A stretch of DNA of 41,294 nucleotides from CAYMUL01 sp964393605 (GCA_964393605.1 CAYMUL010000029.1:1-41294), one strand, 5' to 3'; shown: positions 24,813-33,817, numbered from the stretch's first letter. Program-made: numbers and translations. Notes: generated by a model from the letters alone, not told the origin.

Positions 24813-27800
24813 CTATTTTCCGTGGCAATGTTTGAATTTTTTTCCACTGCCGCAAGGGCAAGGATCGTTCCTACCGACTTTTTCCTCAACTTTAACAGGT
24901 TGCGTTTTTCCTGCCGGTTGCGATTGCGATGATGAACCGATTCCACCGGCATCTTGTTTAGTTTCCAAAATTCTTCCGCGTGTTGCAGTTCTTCTTCTCC
25001 CTTGAACTTCTTCAGGTGCTTGAGGAAAAAATTTAAAACAAAACGAGACTGTTTCATTTCTAAGTTGATCAATCAATTGAGAGAACATTCCGAAGGCTTC
25101 ATTTTTATATTCGATGAGCGGGTCTTTCTGTCCGTAAGCGCGTAACCCGATTCCCTCTTTCAAATCATCCATTTCGCGTAGATGTTCTTTCCATTTATTA
25201 TCGATTACAGAAAGAAAAGCAAAACGTTCGATGCGGCTGAGAAGTTCGCTGCCAACCATCTCTTCTTTCTTTTTATAAAACTCTTTCGCCCCCTTTATTA
25301 TCAAGTTTGCAACGCCATCTTTTCCCAAATCTTGAAATTCAGTGGGAGAGATTTTTAAATCGATAAGCATGTTGTGCATCGCTTCTTCTTTTATTTTTTC
25401 GATCTGCCCTTCGTCGTAATATTTTTCGGTGAGTTCGTTGATGAATTCTTCAAGATATTCGAAGACTTCATTTTTCAATCTTTCCCCTTTGAGAGCGCGG
25501 TTACGACGGTCATATATAATTTCGCGTTGCTGGTTCATCACGTTATCGTATTCGAGAAGTCTTTTACGAATTGCAAAATTATTTTCTTCAACTTTTTTCT
25601 GTGCGCGTTCAACGGATTTTGTAATTAAAGGATGTTGAATCACATCTCCTTCTTTAAATCCCATTCGCGTCATCACTCCTGCAATACGATCGTTGCCGAA
25701 TAATCTCATCAAATCATCTTCGAGAGAGAGGAAAAATTTAGAAGTACCGGGATCGCCCTGTCTTCCCGAACGACCGCGAAGCTGTCTGTCAATTCTTCGC
25801 GATTCATGTCTTTCAGTTCCAAGAATAAAAAGACCGCCGCTTTCTCGAACTCCTGCACCGAGTTTAATATCGGTTCCTCTTCCCGCCATGTTTGTTGCAA
25901 TTGTAATTGCACTGCGCTGACCTGCGAAAGCCACAATCTCCGCTTCACGTTGATGCTGCTTTGCATTCAAAACATTGTGCGCAATTCCTTTTCGTTTCAA
26001 CATTCTGCTAATAGTTTCCGATGCTTCGACTGATGCAGTACCGACCAGCACGGGGCGTCCTTCATTTTTCAATTCATCAATTCTATCAATCAGTGCGTTA
26101 TATTTTTCTCTTTTGGTTTTATAAATAGAATCGTCCTGATCATCGCGAATAATTTTTCGATGTGTAGGAATGACAACAACTTCAAGTTTATAAATTTCAA
26201 AAAACTCTGCTTCTTCGGTTTCTGCGGTACCGGTCATACCTGCAAGTTTATTGTACATTCTAAAATAATTTTGAAGCGTGATAGTAGCGAGTGTTTGAGT
26301 ATCGCGTTCAACTTTTACATTTTCTTTTGCTTCAATCGCCTGGTGTAAGCCGTCGGAGTATCTTCTTCCGGGCAAAATTCTTCCGGTGAATTCATCGACG
26401 ATTGCAATTTTTCCTTCTTCGGTTACAACATATTCATCATCTTTTTCGAACAATGTGTAAGCGCGGAGAAGTTGATTCAAGGTATGTAATCTGTCGCTCT
26501 TCTCCGAGTATTCGTGATAGAGTTCATCCTTCTTTTTTAATTTTGTTTCAACGGAAAGAGATTGATCGTTTTCAAGTTTGCTTATTTCCAAACCGAGATC
26601 GGTGAGAACAAAAAAGTTTTTATCTCCGCGAGAATATTTCGCAAGTTCTTCTCTCCCCTTTTCGGTAAGATCGATTGAGTTGTTTCTCTCCTCGATGACG
26701 AAGTAAAGTTCATCATCAATCACGTGCATATTCTTTGCTTTTTCTTTTAAGAATTCGAGTTCGGTTTCCTGCATTAATTTTTTATAAGAAGGTTCGGAAA
26801 GAACTTTCATCAATCTTTTATTTTTCGGTAAGCCGCGGTGAGCGCGGAAGAGCAATTTCCCCGCTTCCAAATTACTTCCGGAAGAATTTGAACCGTTCAA
26901 CATTGTTTCCGCTTCTTGAACAATTTTTGCAACAAACTGCGCTTGCACTTTTACAAGTTTATCAACTGCCGGTTTCATCTCATCATACTTTTGATCGTCA
27001 ACATCAACGGGACCGGAAATAATAAGTGGTGTTCGCGCTTCATCAATCAATACAGAGTCAACTTCATCCACAATTGCGTAGTTGTGAATTCTTTGAACTT
27101 GATGTTCGGTATCGACCGCCATATTGTCGCGCAGATAATCGAAACCGAATTCGTTATTTGTTCCGTAAGTTAGATCGCAAGCGTATTGTTCTCTTCTTTT
27201 ATCAGGCGACATGTTGGAAAGAATTACGCCGACTTTCAATCCATGAAATTTAAATATTTCTCCCATCCATTCGGAATCTCGTTGGGCGAGATAATCATTG
27301 ACGGTAACGAGATGACAGCCGCGACCGGTGAGCGCATTCAAAAATAAGGGCAAAGTTGCAACGAGAGTTTTTCCTTCGCCGGTTGCCATTTCCGAAATCT
27401 TTCCTTGATGCAAAACTACTCCCCCCATCAATTGAACATCGTAGGGAACCATTTCCCATGTTTGTTTGTGCCCCATGACAGTCCACGATTTACCGACAAG
27501 TCTTTCGCAAGTAGATTTTACAATTGCAAAAACTTCGGGTAAAATTTCGTCGAGAACTTCTTCATACTTATCCGTGAGTTGATCTTCAAGCGCATCGAGC
27601 TCTTCACGAAGTTGATGTTGATCGAAATCTTCATTCGATTTTAAACTGATAGTTAGCTCATCTATTTTTGTTCGCAACTCGGAAGTTTCTGTTTGTAACT
27701 GTTCTTTGAAACTTTGAGTTTTGGCAATTAACTCGCTATCGGAAAGATTTTTATATTCGTCGTAATAAGAATTTATCTCAACAACAATCGGTTGAAGATC

Positions 27801-27854
27801 TTTAACATCTTTGCTTTTTTTATCTCCAAAAATTTTTTTGAAAACAGATAACAT
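24813..27854 (-). CDS. secA: preprotein translocase ATPase SecA
   Basis: Motor of Sec export, 1,013 aa. The Walker A is ATGEGKT (about 157-163), followed by VTVNDYLAQRDSEWMG, YGTNNEFGFDYLRDNM, the DEVD-containing IVDEVDSVLIDEARTPLI and later TNMAGRGTDI and QLRGRSGRQGDPG. The first nucleotide-binding domain carries an insertion of about 100 residues (KVQAQFVAKIVQEAE through KEKAKNMHVID) as in Bacteroidota/Chlorobiota SecA, which explains the extra length over E. coli. The C-terminus ends in the zinc-binding SEC-C motif NDPCPCGSGKKFKHCHG. It lies 77 bp after ychF and probably heads the transcript that includes glnB and the TPR lipoprotein gene. Confidence 0.98.
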   Translation of the reverse strand: MLSVFKKIFGDKKSKDVKDLQPIVVEINSYYDEYKNLSDSELIAKTQSFKEQLQTETSELRTKIDELTISLKSNEDFDQHQLREELDALEDQLTDKYEEVLDEILPEVFAIVKSTCERLVGKSWTVMGHKQTWEMVPYDVQLMGGVVLHQGKISEMATGEGKTLVATLPLFLNALTGRGCHLVTVNDYLAQRDSEWMGEIFKFHGLKVGVILSNMSPDKRREQYACDLTYGTNNEFGFDYLRDNMAVDTEHQVQRIHNYAIVDEVDSVLIDEARTPLIISGPVDVDDQKYDEMKPAVDKLVKVQAQFVAKIVQEAETMLNGSNSSGSNLEAGKLLFRAHRGLPKNKRLMKVLSEPSYKKLMQETELEFLKEKAKNMHVIDDELYFVIEERNNSIDLTEKGREELAKYSRGDKNFFVLTDLGLEISKLENDQSLSVETKLKKKDELYHEYSEKSDRLHTLNQLLRAYTLFEKDDEYVVTEEGKIAIVDEFTGRILPGRRYSDGLHQAIEAKENVKVERDTQTLATITLQNYFRMYNKLAGMTGTAETEEAEFFEIYKLEVVVIPTHRKIIRDDQDDSIYKTKREKYNALIDRIDELKNEGRPVLVGTASVEASETISRMLKRKGIAHNVLNAKQHQREAEIVAFAGQRSAITIATNMAGRGTDIKLGAGVRESGGLFILGTERHESRRIDRQLRGRSGRQGDPGTSKFFLSLEDDLMRLFGNDRIAGVMTRMGFKEGDVIQHPLITKSVERAQKKVEENNFAIRKRLLEYDNVMNQQREIIYDRRNRALKGERLKNEVFEYLEEFINELTEKYYDEGQIEKIKEEAMHNMLIDLKISPTEFQDLGKDGVANLIIKGAKEFYKKKEEMVGSELLSRIERFAFLSVIDNKWKEHLREMDDLKEGIGLRAYGQKDPLIEYKNEAFGMFSQLIDQLRNETVSFCFKFFPQAPEEVQGRRRTATRGRILETKQDAGGIGSSSQSQPAGKTQPVKVEEKVGRNDPCPCGSGKKFKHCHGK

Positions 27855-27931
27855 TACAAATGCTCCAGTCGTAAAAAGTTCATCGTTATTAAAAAGTTAT
27901 TGTTCATAAATGCAAATTAAGAAAATGAGAG

Positions 27932-29029
27932 TTACACATTGAATAAAAAGTGAACGACATCGCCATCTTGCACAATGTAATCTTTACCTTCGGTTCTCAT
28001 AACACCCGCATTTTTACAAGCGGCTTCCGAGCCGTGTTTTATATAATCGTCGTAGCTGATCACTTCAGCGCGTATAAAACCTTTTTCAAAATCAGTGTGA
28101 ATTTCGGCGGCGGCGCGGGGTGCTTTGTCCCCTTTGTGTATCGTCCATGCGCGCACTTCTTTCACTCCAGCAGTGAAGTAACTTATCAAATTTAATTTGC
28201 GGTAACCGGTGTGAATTACTAATTCTAAACCGCTTTCTTCGGCGCCCTGATGTTTGAGATATTCAATCTTCTCCTCTTCAGAAAGTGAAATAAGTTCTTC
28301 TTCCATCTTGGCGGAGATAATTACGAATGAAGAATTTTTTTTCTCCGCATAATTTTTTACCGCGTCGGTGAATTTATTTCCTTTCGCAATAGAATTTTCA
28401 TCCACATTGGCGCAATAAATAATTTCTTTTGCAGTGAGCAAGCCGAGCTCTTTTACAACTTTGTTAAGTTGTTCCGAGCGTTCCGCGAAAGTGGATACGG
28501 GATTTCCTTCGTTCAGATGATTCAGCAGGGCTTCCCCTTCCGAAATTTGTTGCTGTAAAGTTTTATCTCCCTTTGCGGCTTTTTGCATGCGCTCAATTTT
28601 ATTTTGGAGAGATTGAACATCCGCAAGGAGTAGTTCCGTTTCAATTACTTCGATATCGCGAAGAGGATCGATGCTTCCTTCTACATGCACAACATTTTCA
28701 TCTTCGAAACAGCGAACTACATGAACAATTGCATCCGTCTGACGAATGTTTGAAAGAAATTGATTGCCGAGCCCTTCCCCTTTACTTGCGCCTTTTACAA
28801 GTCCTGCAATGTCGAAGAAATCAACTGTGGCGAAAGTTAATTTTTGAGGTTTGATCATCTCTGCAATTTTTTTAAGACGCGCGTCTTTAACTGCAACGAT
28901 GGCTTTATTCGGTTCAATTGTGCAGAATGGATAATTTGCCGCTTCTGCATTTTGCGCCTCGGTAAGCGCATTAAAGAGTGTGGATTTACCGACGTTCGGC
29001 AATCCGACTATTCCGATGCTTAATCCCAT
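27932..29029 (-). CDS. ychF: redox-regulated ATPase YchF (Obg-like)
   Basis: P-loop NTPase of 365 aa of the Obg/OLA1 group that prefers ATP. G1 is GLPNVGKSTLFNAL, G3 is DIAGLVKGASKGEGLGN, and the G4 position reads NVDE (YCANVDENS) instead of NKxD, the known basis of ATP preference. The C-terminal TGS domain ends KDYIVQDGDVVHFLFNV, the family's conserved tail. AAGGAAT lies just before the ATG. An inverted repeat sits in the leader. Confidence 0.97.
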   Translation of the reverse strand: MGLSIGIVGLPNVGKSTLFNALTEAQNAEAANYPFCTIEPNKAIVAVKDARLKKIAEMIKPQKLTFATVDFFDIAGLVKGASKGEGLGNQFLSNIRQTDAIVHVVRCFEDENVVHVEGSIDPLRDIEVIETELLLADVQSLQNKIERMQKAAKGDKTLQQQISEGEALLNHLNEGNPVSTFAERSEQLNKVVKELGLLTAKEIIYCANVDENSIAKGNKFTDAVKNYAEKKNSSFVIISAKMEEELISLSEEEKIEYLKHQGAEESGLELVIHTGYRKLNLISYFTAGVKEVRAWTIHKGDKAPRAAAEIHTDFEKGFIRAEVISYDDYIKHGSEAACKNAGVMRTEGKDYIVQDGDVVHFLFNV

Positions 29030-29046
29030 TTATTCCTTATTCATAG

Positions 29047-29060
29047 TGCGGCAAGCCGCA
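29047..29060. repeat. short perfect hairpin in the ychF leader
   Basis: TGCGGC (29047-29052) and GCCGCA (29055-29060) are separated by two A. Six GC-rich pairs lie 17 bp upstream of the ychF ATG, beside its Shine-Dalgarno. It might affect translation or be part of the repeats in this gap. No T-run follows on either strand. Confidence 0.45.
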
Positions 29061-29068
29061 AGTTTATA

Positions 29069-29106
29069 GTTATTAGTTAATAATTAAAAGTTAATAGTTA
29101 ATTGTG
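29069..29106. repeat. AATTAA-rich degenerate repeat
   Basis: A run of TTAATAATT/TTAATAGTTAATTG words. Its reverse complement resembles 38839-38868 (CAATTAACAATTAAAAATTAA). With such low complexity the relationship is suggestive only. Confidence 0.4.
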
Positions 29107-29268
29107 AGAAGTATAAAAAATCTCTTTACAATAAAAACATTCCCGATCCATCCGCTATGTGGTAATGCTGAAAAAACACGCGGCAATATACTATTATGAG
29201 TTTTCAAGATTGGTGCAAAATTGCAGGGAGAAATTGGATTACTCACTCAAATTATACAAAAAATAAAT

Positions 29269-29322
29269 AGCACACTGATGACACAGATGCTACTGATTTT
29301 CACAGATTTATATTAGTACCTT
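29269..29322 (-). repeat. dispersed repeat R1, partial copy 3
   Basis: Read on the minus strand this gives AAATCTGTGAAAATCAGTAG and then ATCTGTGTCATCAGTGTGCT, matching the right half of the copies at 64-171 and 33604-33702. The left half is absent. It lies in the 800-bp gap upstream of ychF. Confidence 0.75.
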
Positions 29323-29471
29323 TAAGTTAAAATCATGAGCAATAATGGCAAAATATTCTTTTCAGTTCCTGCATACTCTTTTCAATTATGGCTAAAACAA
29401 TTAATTGTAAAATGCTCAACTTTTGGTTTTGGTTCAAGAAGTAAAGGAAGATGAGAACAGTAAATTGTGTC

Positions 29472-29577
29472 ATCCCTACGGGATTTAGTGTTACATTCGC
29501 AATATTTTGTTACCAACATATTTTCCCTAACGGGAAAAATATTTTTTTTAATGACATTCCGAAAGCTTTCGGGGATG
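29472..29577. repeat. hairpin-array element R3, locus 1 (three palindromes)
   Basis: ATCCC-TAC-GGGAT (29472-29484), then TTTTCCC-TAAC-GGGAAAA (29521-29538), then the perfect palindrome CCGAAAGCTTTCGG (29559-29572) with CAT/ATG flanks. The first two centres are about 51 bp apart. The spacer contains AATATTTTGTTACCAACAT, which resembles the spacer of the second locus at 39077-39142. Short open frames crossing this region are judged spurious. Confidence 0.7.
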
Positions 29578-29829
29578 AAATATTTTTTTCTGTTTTGGAA
29601 TGCTCTCATTACGAAAGTAAGAACAACAACTTAGTGAACATTTAATTTTGGTTCTTGCTTGGGCAGGTTAGGTTATCTGTGTTCTATATCCACTTCATTC
29701 TCCAAAATAATCTGATGAACGCAGATACTGAATATTAGTTTCTTAAAATGCAAAAGTTCATCAACCAAATAATAATGTTTTATCTCTCGTGAAAGTTCTA
29801 TATTTTTACAACGCGATGGAGATATTTTG

Positions 29830-30222
29830 ATGGACTTTTTGTCAGGAATAAACCAGATTCTACTATTCGCAGTGCTTTCGCTTTTGACTATTGCTCTTGC
29901 ACTGCATGTATTCGATAAGTTGAAGAAATTCTTTTTCAAACCGAAGAAGGAAACCGAGCATACGCTCGAGAGAATTCACCAACTCGATAACTCACCCGTA
30001 TATCAAGTTCAACAACCTGCCGCACCGCAAATCTATTATGAAACACCGCCTCAGTACAACGCTGAAGGATTGCAAAATGTTTCATACCGCGATACAAGAG
30101 AAACCCGACCGCGCCAATCTCCGTTCGAGCATATAATAACCGCACAATCCGAAGCGATGAGCAAAACGAAAGATGAGAAACAAAAGATTGATCGCAACTT
30201 TGTTTCCCATCATTTCAAATAA
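29830..30222 (+). CDS. small membrane-anchored protein of unknown function
   Basis: 130 aa. The start at ATG 29830 has GGAG 8 bp upstream. A TTG directly before it is ignored. One hydrophobic N-terminal helix (about residues 10-27, LLFAVLSLLTIALALHVF) is followed by a basic stretch (KLKKFFFKPKKE), so the rest probably faces the cytoplasm. The remainder is Gln/Pro/Tyr-rich and likely disordered (YQVQQPAAPQIYYETPPQYN), ending in a charged helix. I do not recognise a family. The good Shine-Dalgarno and amino-acid composition favour a real gene. It converges on the GIN-domain gene with only 9 bp between the stops. Confidence 0.6.
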   Translation: MDFLSGINQILLFAVLSLLTIALALHVFDKLKKFFFKPKKETEHTLERIHQLDNSPVYQVQQPAAPQIYYETPPQYNAEGLQNVSYRDTRETRPRQSPFEHIITAQSEAMSKTKDEKQKIDRNFVSHHFK

Positions 30223-30231
30223 AAATCTTTA

Positions 30232-30864
30232 CTAAAAAAGAATTTTTTCTCCGCGAACAACTTCCGCGCCGGTGCTGGTAAAGATGTTTCGCATTTTAAC
30301 GATGCCGTAATGAGTTAATTGTGAACCGCCGCTCAATCTTGCATCGAGTATTCCATTCATGTTCACTGCAAGTTTAGAGCCGCCTGAGAGTTCGGCGTCA
30401 ACATCTTTTACGGAAAAATTTTTTAAAGAAAGAATCGAACCTCCGCTCAACCCGGAATTGAGTGATTCACAGTTTCCATTTATCTTTACAACTGATCCGC
30501 CTGAAAGATCGATGTTGAGATTTTGGCAAAATAATTCGCCGTGTAGTTCAGCACCGCCGGAGAGATTAAGCTTTGTTAAGTCCGGCATTTGTATATCGAT
30601 TAATACTTCCTTTTTACCGCAGTATGAATTATCAAGTTTGAAGATCAGTTCGTTAATCTCTTTTCTGACAATTAATCTTTCGAGAACATCTTCATCGGCT
30701 TTTACGCGAATTCTGTAATGTCCTTGAGTAATTTGAACTTTCATATTGTAGCCGATAGAAACTTTTGTAAAGTCGGTGTAAGAAAGTTCCTTTGATGCTT
30801 GATCGCAAAGTGTTTTCATAGTTAAAAAAGAGAAGAGCAACATCAGTAAAACTAAGTTTTTCAT
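30232..30864 (-). CDS. GIN-domain (DUF2807) secreted protein
   Basis: 210 aa. The start at 30864 opens a signal peptide (MKNLVLLMLLFSFLTMKTLC) with AAAGGA about 7 bp upstream. A TTG five codons earlier is less likely. The mature part is a right-handed beta-helix with recurring (L/I)SGGS/A steps: LNLSGGAEL, IDLSGGSVV, SGLSGGSIL, AELSGGSKL, ARLSGGSQL, about one every 20 residues. This is the putative autotransporter-adhesin-head GIN domain (DUF2807), common in Bacteroidota. Its function is unknown. The C-terminus VRGEKILF matches the family's usual ending. It is divergent from the TonB receptor gene, and 224 bp separate the two starts. Confidence 0.88.
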   Translation of the reverse strand: MKNLVLLMLLFSFLTMKTLCDQASKELSYTDFTKVSIGYNMKVQITQGHYRIRVKADEDVLERLIVRKEINELIFKLDNSYCGKKEVLIDIQMPDLTKLNLSGGAELHGELFCQNLNIDLSGGSVVKINGNCESLNSGLSGGSILSLKNFSVKDVDAELSGGSKLAVNMNGILDARLSGGSQLTHYGIVKMRNIFTSTGAEVVRGEKILF

Positions 30865-30986
30865 TTTTATTCCTTTCAAAAAAAAGAGTTATTTCATTGG
30901 TTTTGACTTTATGTTTTTTCGGACGGTTACGGAAAATTGATGAGCGGCAAATAAGAGGAAACTTTTTGTAGCATTAAACATCAAAC

Positions 30987-31063
30987 GGATGCAAATTGTC
31001 TTTAAGTTTGTTTGAAAAATTTTTCATTATCGATTGAAGAATAAATTTGCAATTTTTGCATCC
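30987..31063. repeat. inverted repeats in the leader of the second TonB receptor gene
   Basis: GGATGCAAATTG (30987-30998) can pair with CAATTTTTGCATCC (31050-31063) over 12 bp with a 2-nt bulge. Between them lies the perfect 14-bp palindrome TGAAAAATTTTTCA (31013-31026). They are 25-100 bp before the start at 31089, so an RNA leader structure or an operator is possible. The AT-rich composition makes chance pairing easier. Confidence 0.4.
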
Positions 31064-31088
31064 CGATTTCCGAAAAGGAATCTCCCAA

Positions 31089-33560
31089 ATGAAAAGAAAA
31101 GGAAAGTTATCAGTGAAAGTATTTGTTGTCATAAGTCTATTTCTCATTAATGTTTTGTTTGCTCAGGCAGAAACGCCGGTTCAAACCAAAACTACAAAAT
31201 CCAACTCCGTACTAATTGGAATAGTGCAGGGAACAATCATCGACTCAAAAAATAAGCAGCCGCTCGAATATTCGAATATCGTCATCTTCAGTGCAAAAGA
31301 TTCATCGATGATTAACGGAACAATCACCGATTCACGCGGCAAATTCATGCTCGATAAAATTCCCGTCGGAAAATATTATGCAAAAATTTCTTTCATCGGT
31401 TATGAGAATAAAATTGTCAACGAAATTATTATCTCTCCCGATTCCTACACTAAAGATTTAGGTACAATTGAGTTGAAAGGCGGCAGTCTTGAATTAGATG
31501 CAGTTGAAATATCCGGCGAAAAAGACACGTACATTTCAAATCTTGATAAAAAAGTTATTAACGTTGATAAAAATATTACATCGACCGGCGGAACTGCAAT
31601 TGACGTTTTACAAAATATTCCGGCTGTTACAATTGATATTAACGACAACATTTCTCTGCGCGGAAATAGCAACGTAACAATTTTAATTGACGGCAAACCT
31701 TCCGGTTTAATCGGGCTAAGCCCCGGCGAAGTACTTTCGCAAATGCCCGCCAATTCAATCGAATCGATTGAAGTGATTACAAATCCTTCAGCAAAATACG
31801 ACCCCGAAGGAACTGCGGGAATTATCAATATCATTACAAAGAAAAAAGGGGAAGATGGAATTAACGGACTCTTGTCCGCAATGGCTGGAACAGGCGATAA
31901 ATATAATTCCTCCGCAAATTTTAATTATCGTGTTGGTGCATTAAGTTTTAATGCTACATATGAAAAGAGAGATGGGAAATTTACCGGCGACGGTTTTACG
32001 AATAGAACTTCTACTTTCGGCGGAGTAACTTCTTATTTGAACCAAACTAACGAAAGTGTTTTTAAAAGAGGTGGAGATAATTTTACTCTCGGCGCCGATT
32101 ATTTTGCCGATCAATTCAACTCATTCAGTTTTATTTTTTCAGGAAGAAAATTTGGATTCGATTTTACAAACAATACTGCCACTTCTAATTTTGATGCGGC
32201 GAATATTTTAACTCGTTCTTTCGAAAGAGACAATGAAGCAGATCGAAGATTTCGCGGCAATGAATATTCTTTCAAATATAACAGAAGATTCGATAATAAA
32301 AATCAATCTTTAACCGCAGACATTACTTACTCTAAAAACAGAATGGATAGAGACGATTGGTTTGTTCAGAGCGAAACAAGTTCAACACCACTTTTGCAAC
32401 GTTCGTTCGGCGATTACGGTTATGAGCAATGGCAGTTCAAAAGCGATTACACACACCCCCTTTCGCAATCGGATAAATTAGAATTCGGACTCGATGGAAA
32501 AATTAAACAACTCGAAATGAAAAATGAGTATGAAAATTTTAACGCAACTTCAAATGTGTGGCAACTCGATCTCCTTTCAAGAAATTATTTCAACTACGAT
32601 GAACAAATCTATTCCGTTTATGGAATGTACACAGGTTCACTTTGGGATTTGAAAGTGCAAACCGGTTTTCGTCTCGAACAATTTCTTGCCGACGGTGATT
32701 TAACTTTAACTTCAGAAAAATTTGAAAACAAGTATTTCACTTTATATCCCACAATTCATTTTGCAAAAGATATTGCCGAAGGAAGCGAGATGATGTTGAG
32801 TTACAGCAGAAGAGTGAACAGACCGCATCACAGGCAAATGAATCCTTTCGTCAATGCTTCCGATTCGCTCAACATTCAACAAGGCAATCCGAAATTAAAA
32901 CCGGAGTACATCAACTCGTTTGAGTTCGGATATTCTAAATTATTCGGTCCGAATTCTTTAACCGGTTCTCTCTTTTATAAATTGACCGAAGACATGATTA
33001 GCCAGATCAGCAAATTAGAAGCCGGCGGAGTTACTCGCACAACTTCGGATAACATCAGCGAAGGAACGAACTACGGTTTAGATTTGAATGTGAATTACGC
33101 TGTTTTCAAATGGTGGAAACTTAACGCAAACTACACTTACTTCAGAAATATTATTGAAGGGAATAGTTCGGGAATTATTATCTCTTCCGATGATTACAGC
33201 TGGAACTCCAAATTAATTTCTACATTTGTTTTCTATAAAGAATTCAACGCACAAGTGATGGCGAATTATCAAGCACCGATAAACATGGCGCAGGGAAAAG
33301 TTGATAAAACTTACTCCGTCGATGCCGCACTCAAACATGATTTTCTCAATGGCGACCTTTCCGTTAATTTTAGAGTGAGCGATATTTTCGATACTATGAA
33401 ATTCACCGGCGAAAATTTTGGCGAAGGATTCGTTTCGTACTCTTCAAACAAAAGAGAAAGCCGCGCGGTTTATCTTGGATTCACTTATAAACTTTTCAAT
33501 TACAAACCTGATAGAAGCAAAGAAAGAAGCCGCGGCGAAGGCGAATCAATGGATTTTTAA
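31089..33560 (+). CDS. TonB-dependent receptor / outer-membrane beta-barrel family protein
   Basis: 823 aa. The start at ATG 31089 opens a signal peptide (MKRKGKLSVKVFVVISLFLI, cleaved near AQA) with AAGGA 9 bp upstream. An upstream TTG is disregarded. A CarboxypepD_reg-like domain (about 45-130: GTIIDSKNKQPLEYSNIVIF, GKFMLDKIPVGKYYAKISFI) is followed by a plug (IDVLQNIPAVTIDINDNISL, VTILIDGKPSGLIG, AKYDPEGTAGIINIITKK) and a barrel including FRLEQFLADGDL and SYSRRVNRPHHRQMNPFV. This is the Outer_membrane-beta-barrel type whose substrate is usually unknown. An unusual basic, Arg/Glu-rich tail follows the last strand, so the usual terminal barrel Phe is displaced by 20 residues. Confidence 0.92.
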   Translation: MKRKGKLSVKVFVVISLFLINVLFAQAETPVQTKTTKSNSVLIGIVQGTIIDSKNKQPLEYSNIVIFSAKDSSMINGTITDSRGKFMLDKIPVGKYYAKISFIGYENKIVNEIIISPDSYTKDLGTIELKGGSLELDAVEISGEKDTYISNLDKKVINVDKNITSTGGTAIDVLQNIPAVTIDINDNISLRGNSNVTILIDGKPSGLIGLSPGEVLSQMPANSIESIEVITNPSAKYDPEGTAGIINIITKKKGEDGINGLLSAMAGTGDKYNSSANFNYRVGALSFNATYEKRDGKFTGDGFTNRTSTFGGVTSYLNQTNESVFKRGGDNFTLGADYFADQFNSFSFIFSGRKFGFDFTNNTATSNFDAANILTRSFERDNEADRRFRGNEYSFKYNRRFDNKNQSLTADITYSKNRMDRDDWFVQSETSSTPLLQRSFGDYGYEQWQFKSDYTHPLSQSDKLEFGLDGKIKQLEMKNEYENFNATSNVWQLDLLSRNYFNYDEQIYSVYGMYTGSLWDLKVQTGFRLEQFLADGDLTLTSEKFENKYFTLYPTIHFAKDIAEGSEMMLSYSRRVNRPHHRQMNPFVNASDSLNIQQGNPKLKPEYINSFEFGYSKLFGPNSLTGSLFYKLTEDMISQISKLEAGGVTRTTSDNISEGTNYGLDLNVNYAVFKWWKLNANYTYFRNIIEGNSSGIIISSDDYSWNSKLISTFVFYKEFNAQVMANYQAPINMAQGKVDKTYSVDAALKHDFLNGDLSVNFRVSDIFDTMKFTGENFGEGFVSYSSNKRESRAVYLGFTYKLFNYKPDRSKERSRGEGESMDF

Positions 33561-33575
33561 TTTCAATATCAACTG

Positions 33576-33723
33576 AAGTTACGCAACGGTTCGTGTTATC
33601 ATTTTTTCGTAACCATCACAATTAGAAATAGAACACTGATAACGCTGATCTTAACAGATATTCGCAAATAGAAATCAGTTATATCTGTGTCATCAGTGTG
33701 CTATTGGAGGTTTTGCGTAACTT
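33576..33723 (+). repeat. repeat R1, copy 2, framed by 11-bp inverted repeats
   Basis: AAGTTACGCAA (33576-33586) and TTGCGTAACTT (33713-33723) are perfect reverse complements enclosing the 99-bp R1 copy (33604-33702). Inside, ACACTGAT (33633-33640) and ATCAGTGT (33692-33699) also pair, with partial pairing continuing inward. The 148-bp unit therefore looks like a MITE-sized element or a long structured RNA. No target-site duplication is obvious. Confidence 0.6.
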
Positions 33724-33817
33724 AAGATATTAATTAATTTTTGTTGCGGATATATTCGTTACGAAATCGCCGAAGCACAAAGAATTTTTGAATAAACAAA
33801 CGAACCATAATTTTTTT

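Noticed and set aside
29382..29645. Short open frames on both strands (about 64-75 codons) across the palindromes
   Set aside because: They consist of the R3 repeat and its flanks, lack a Shine-Dalgarno, and exist on both strands. They are best explained as chance frames in a repeat.
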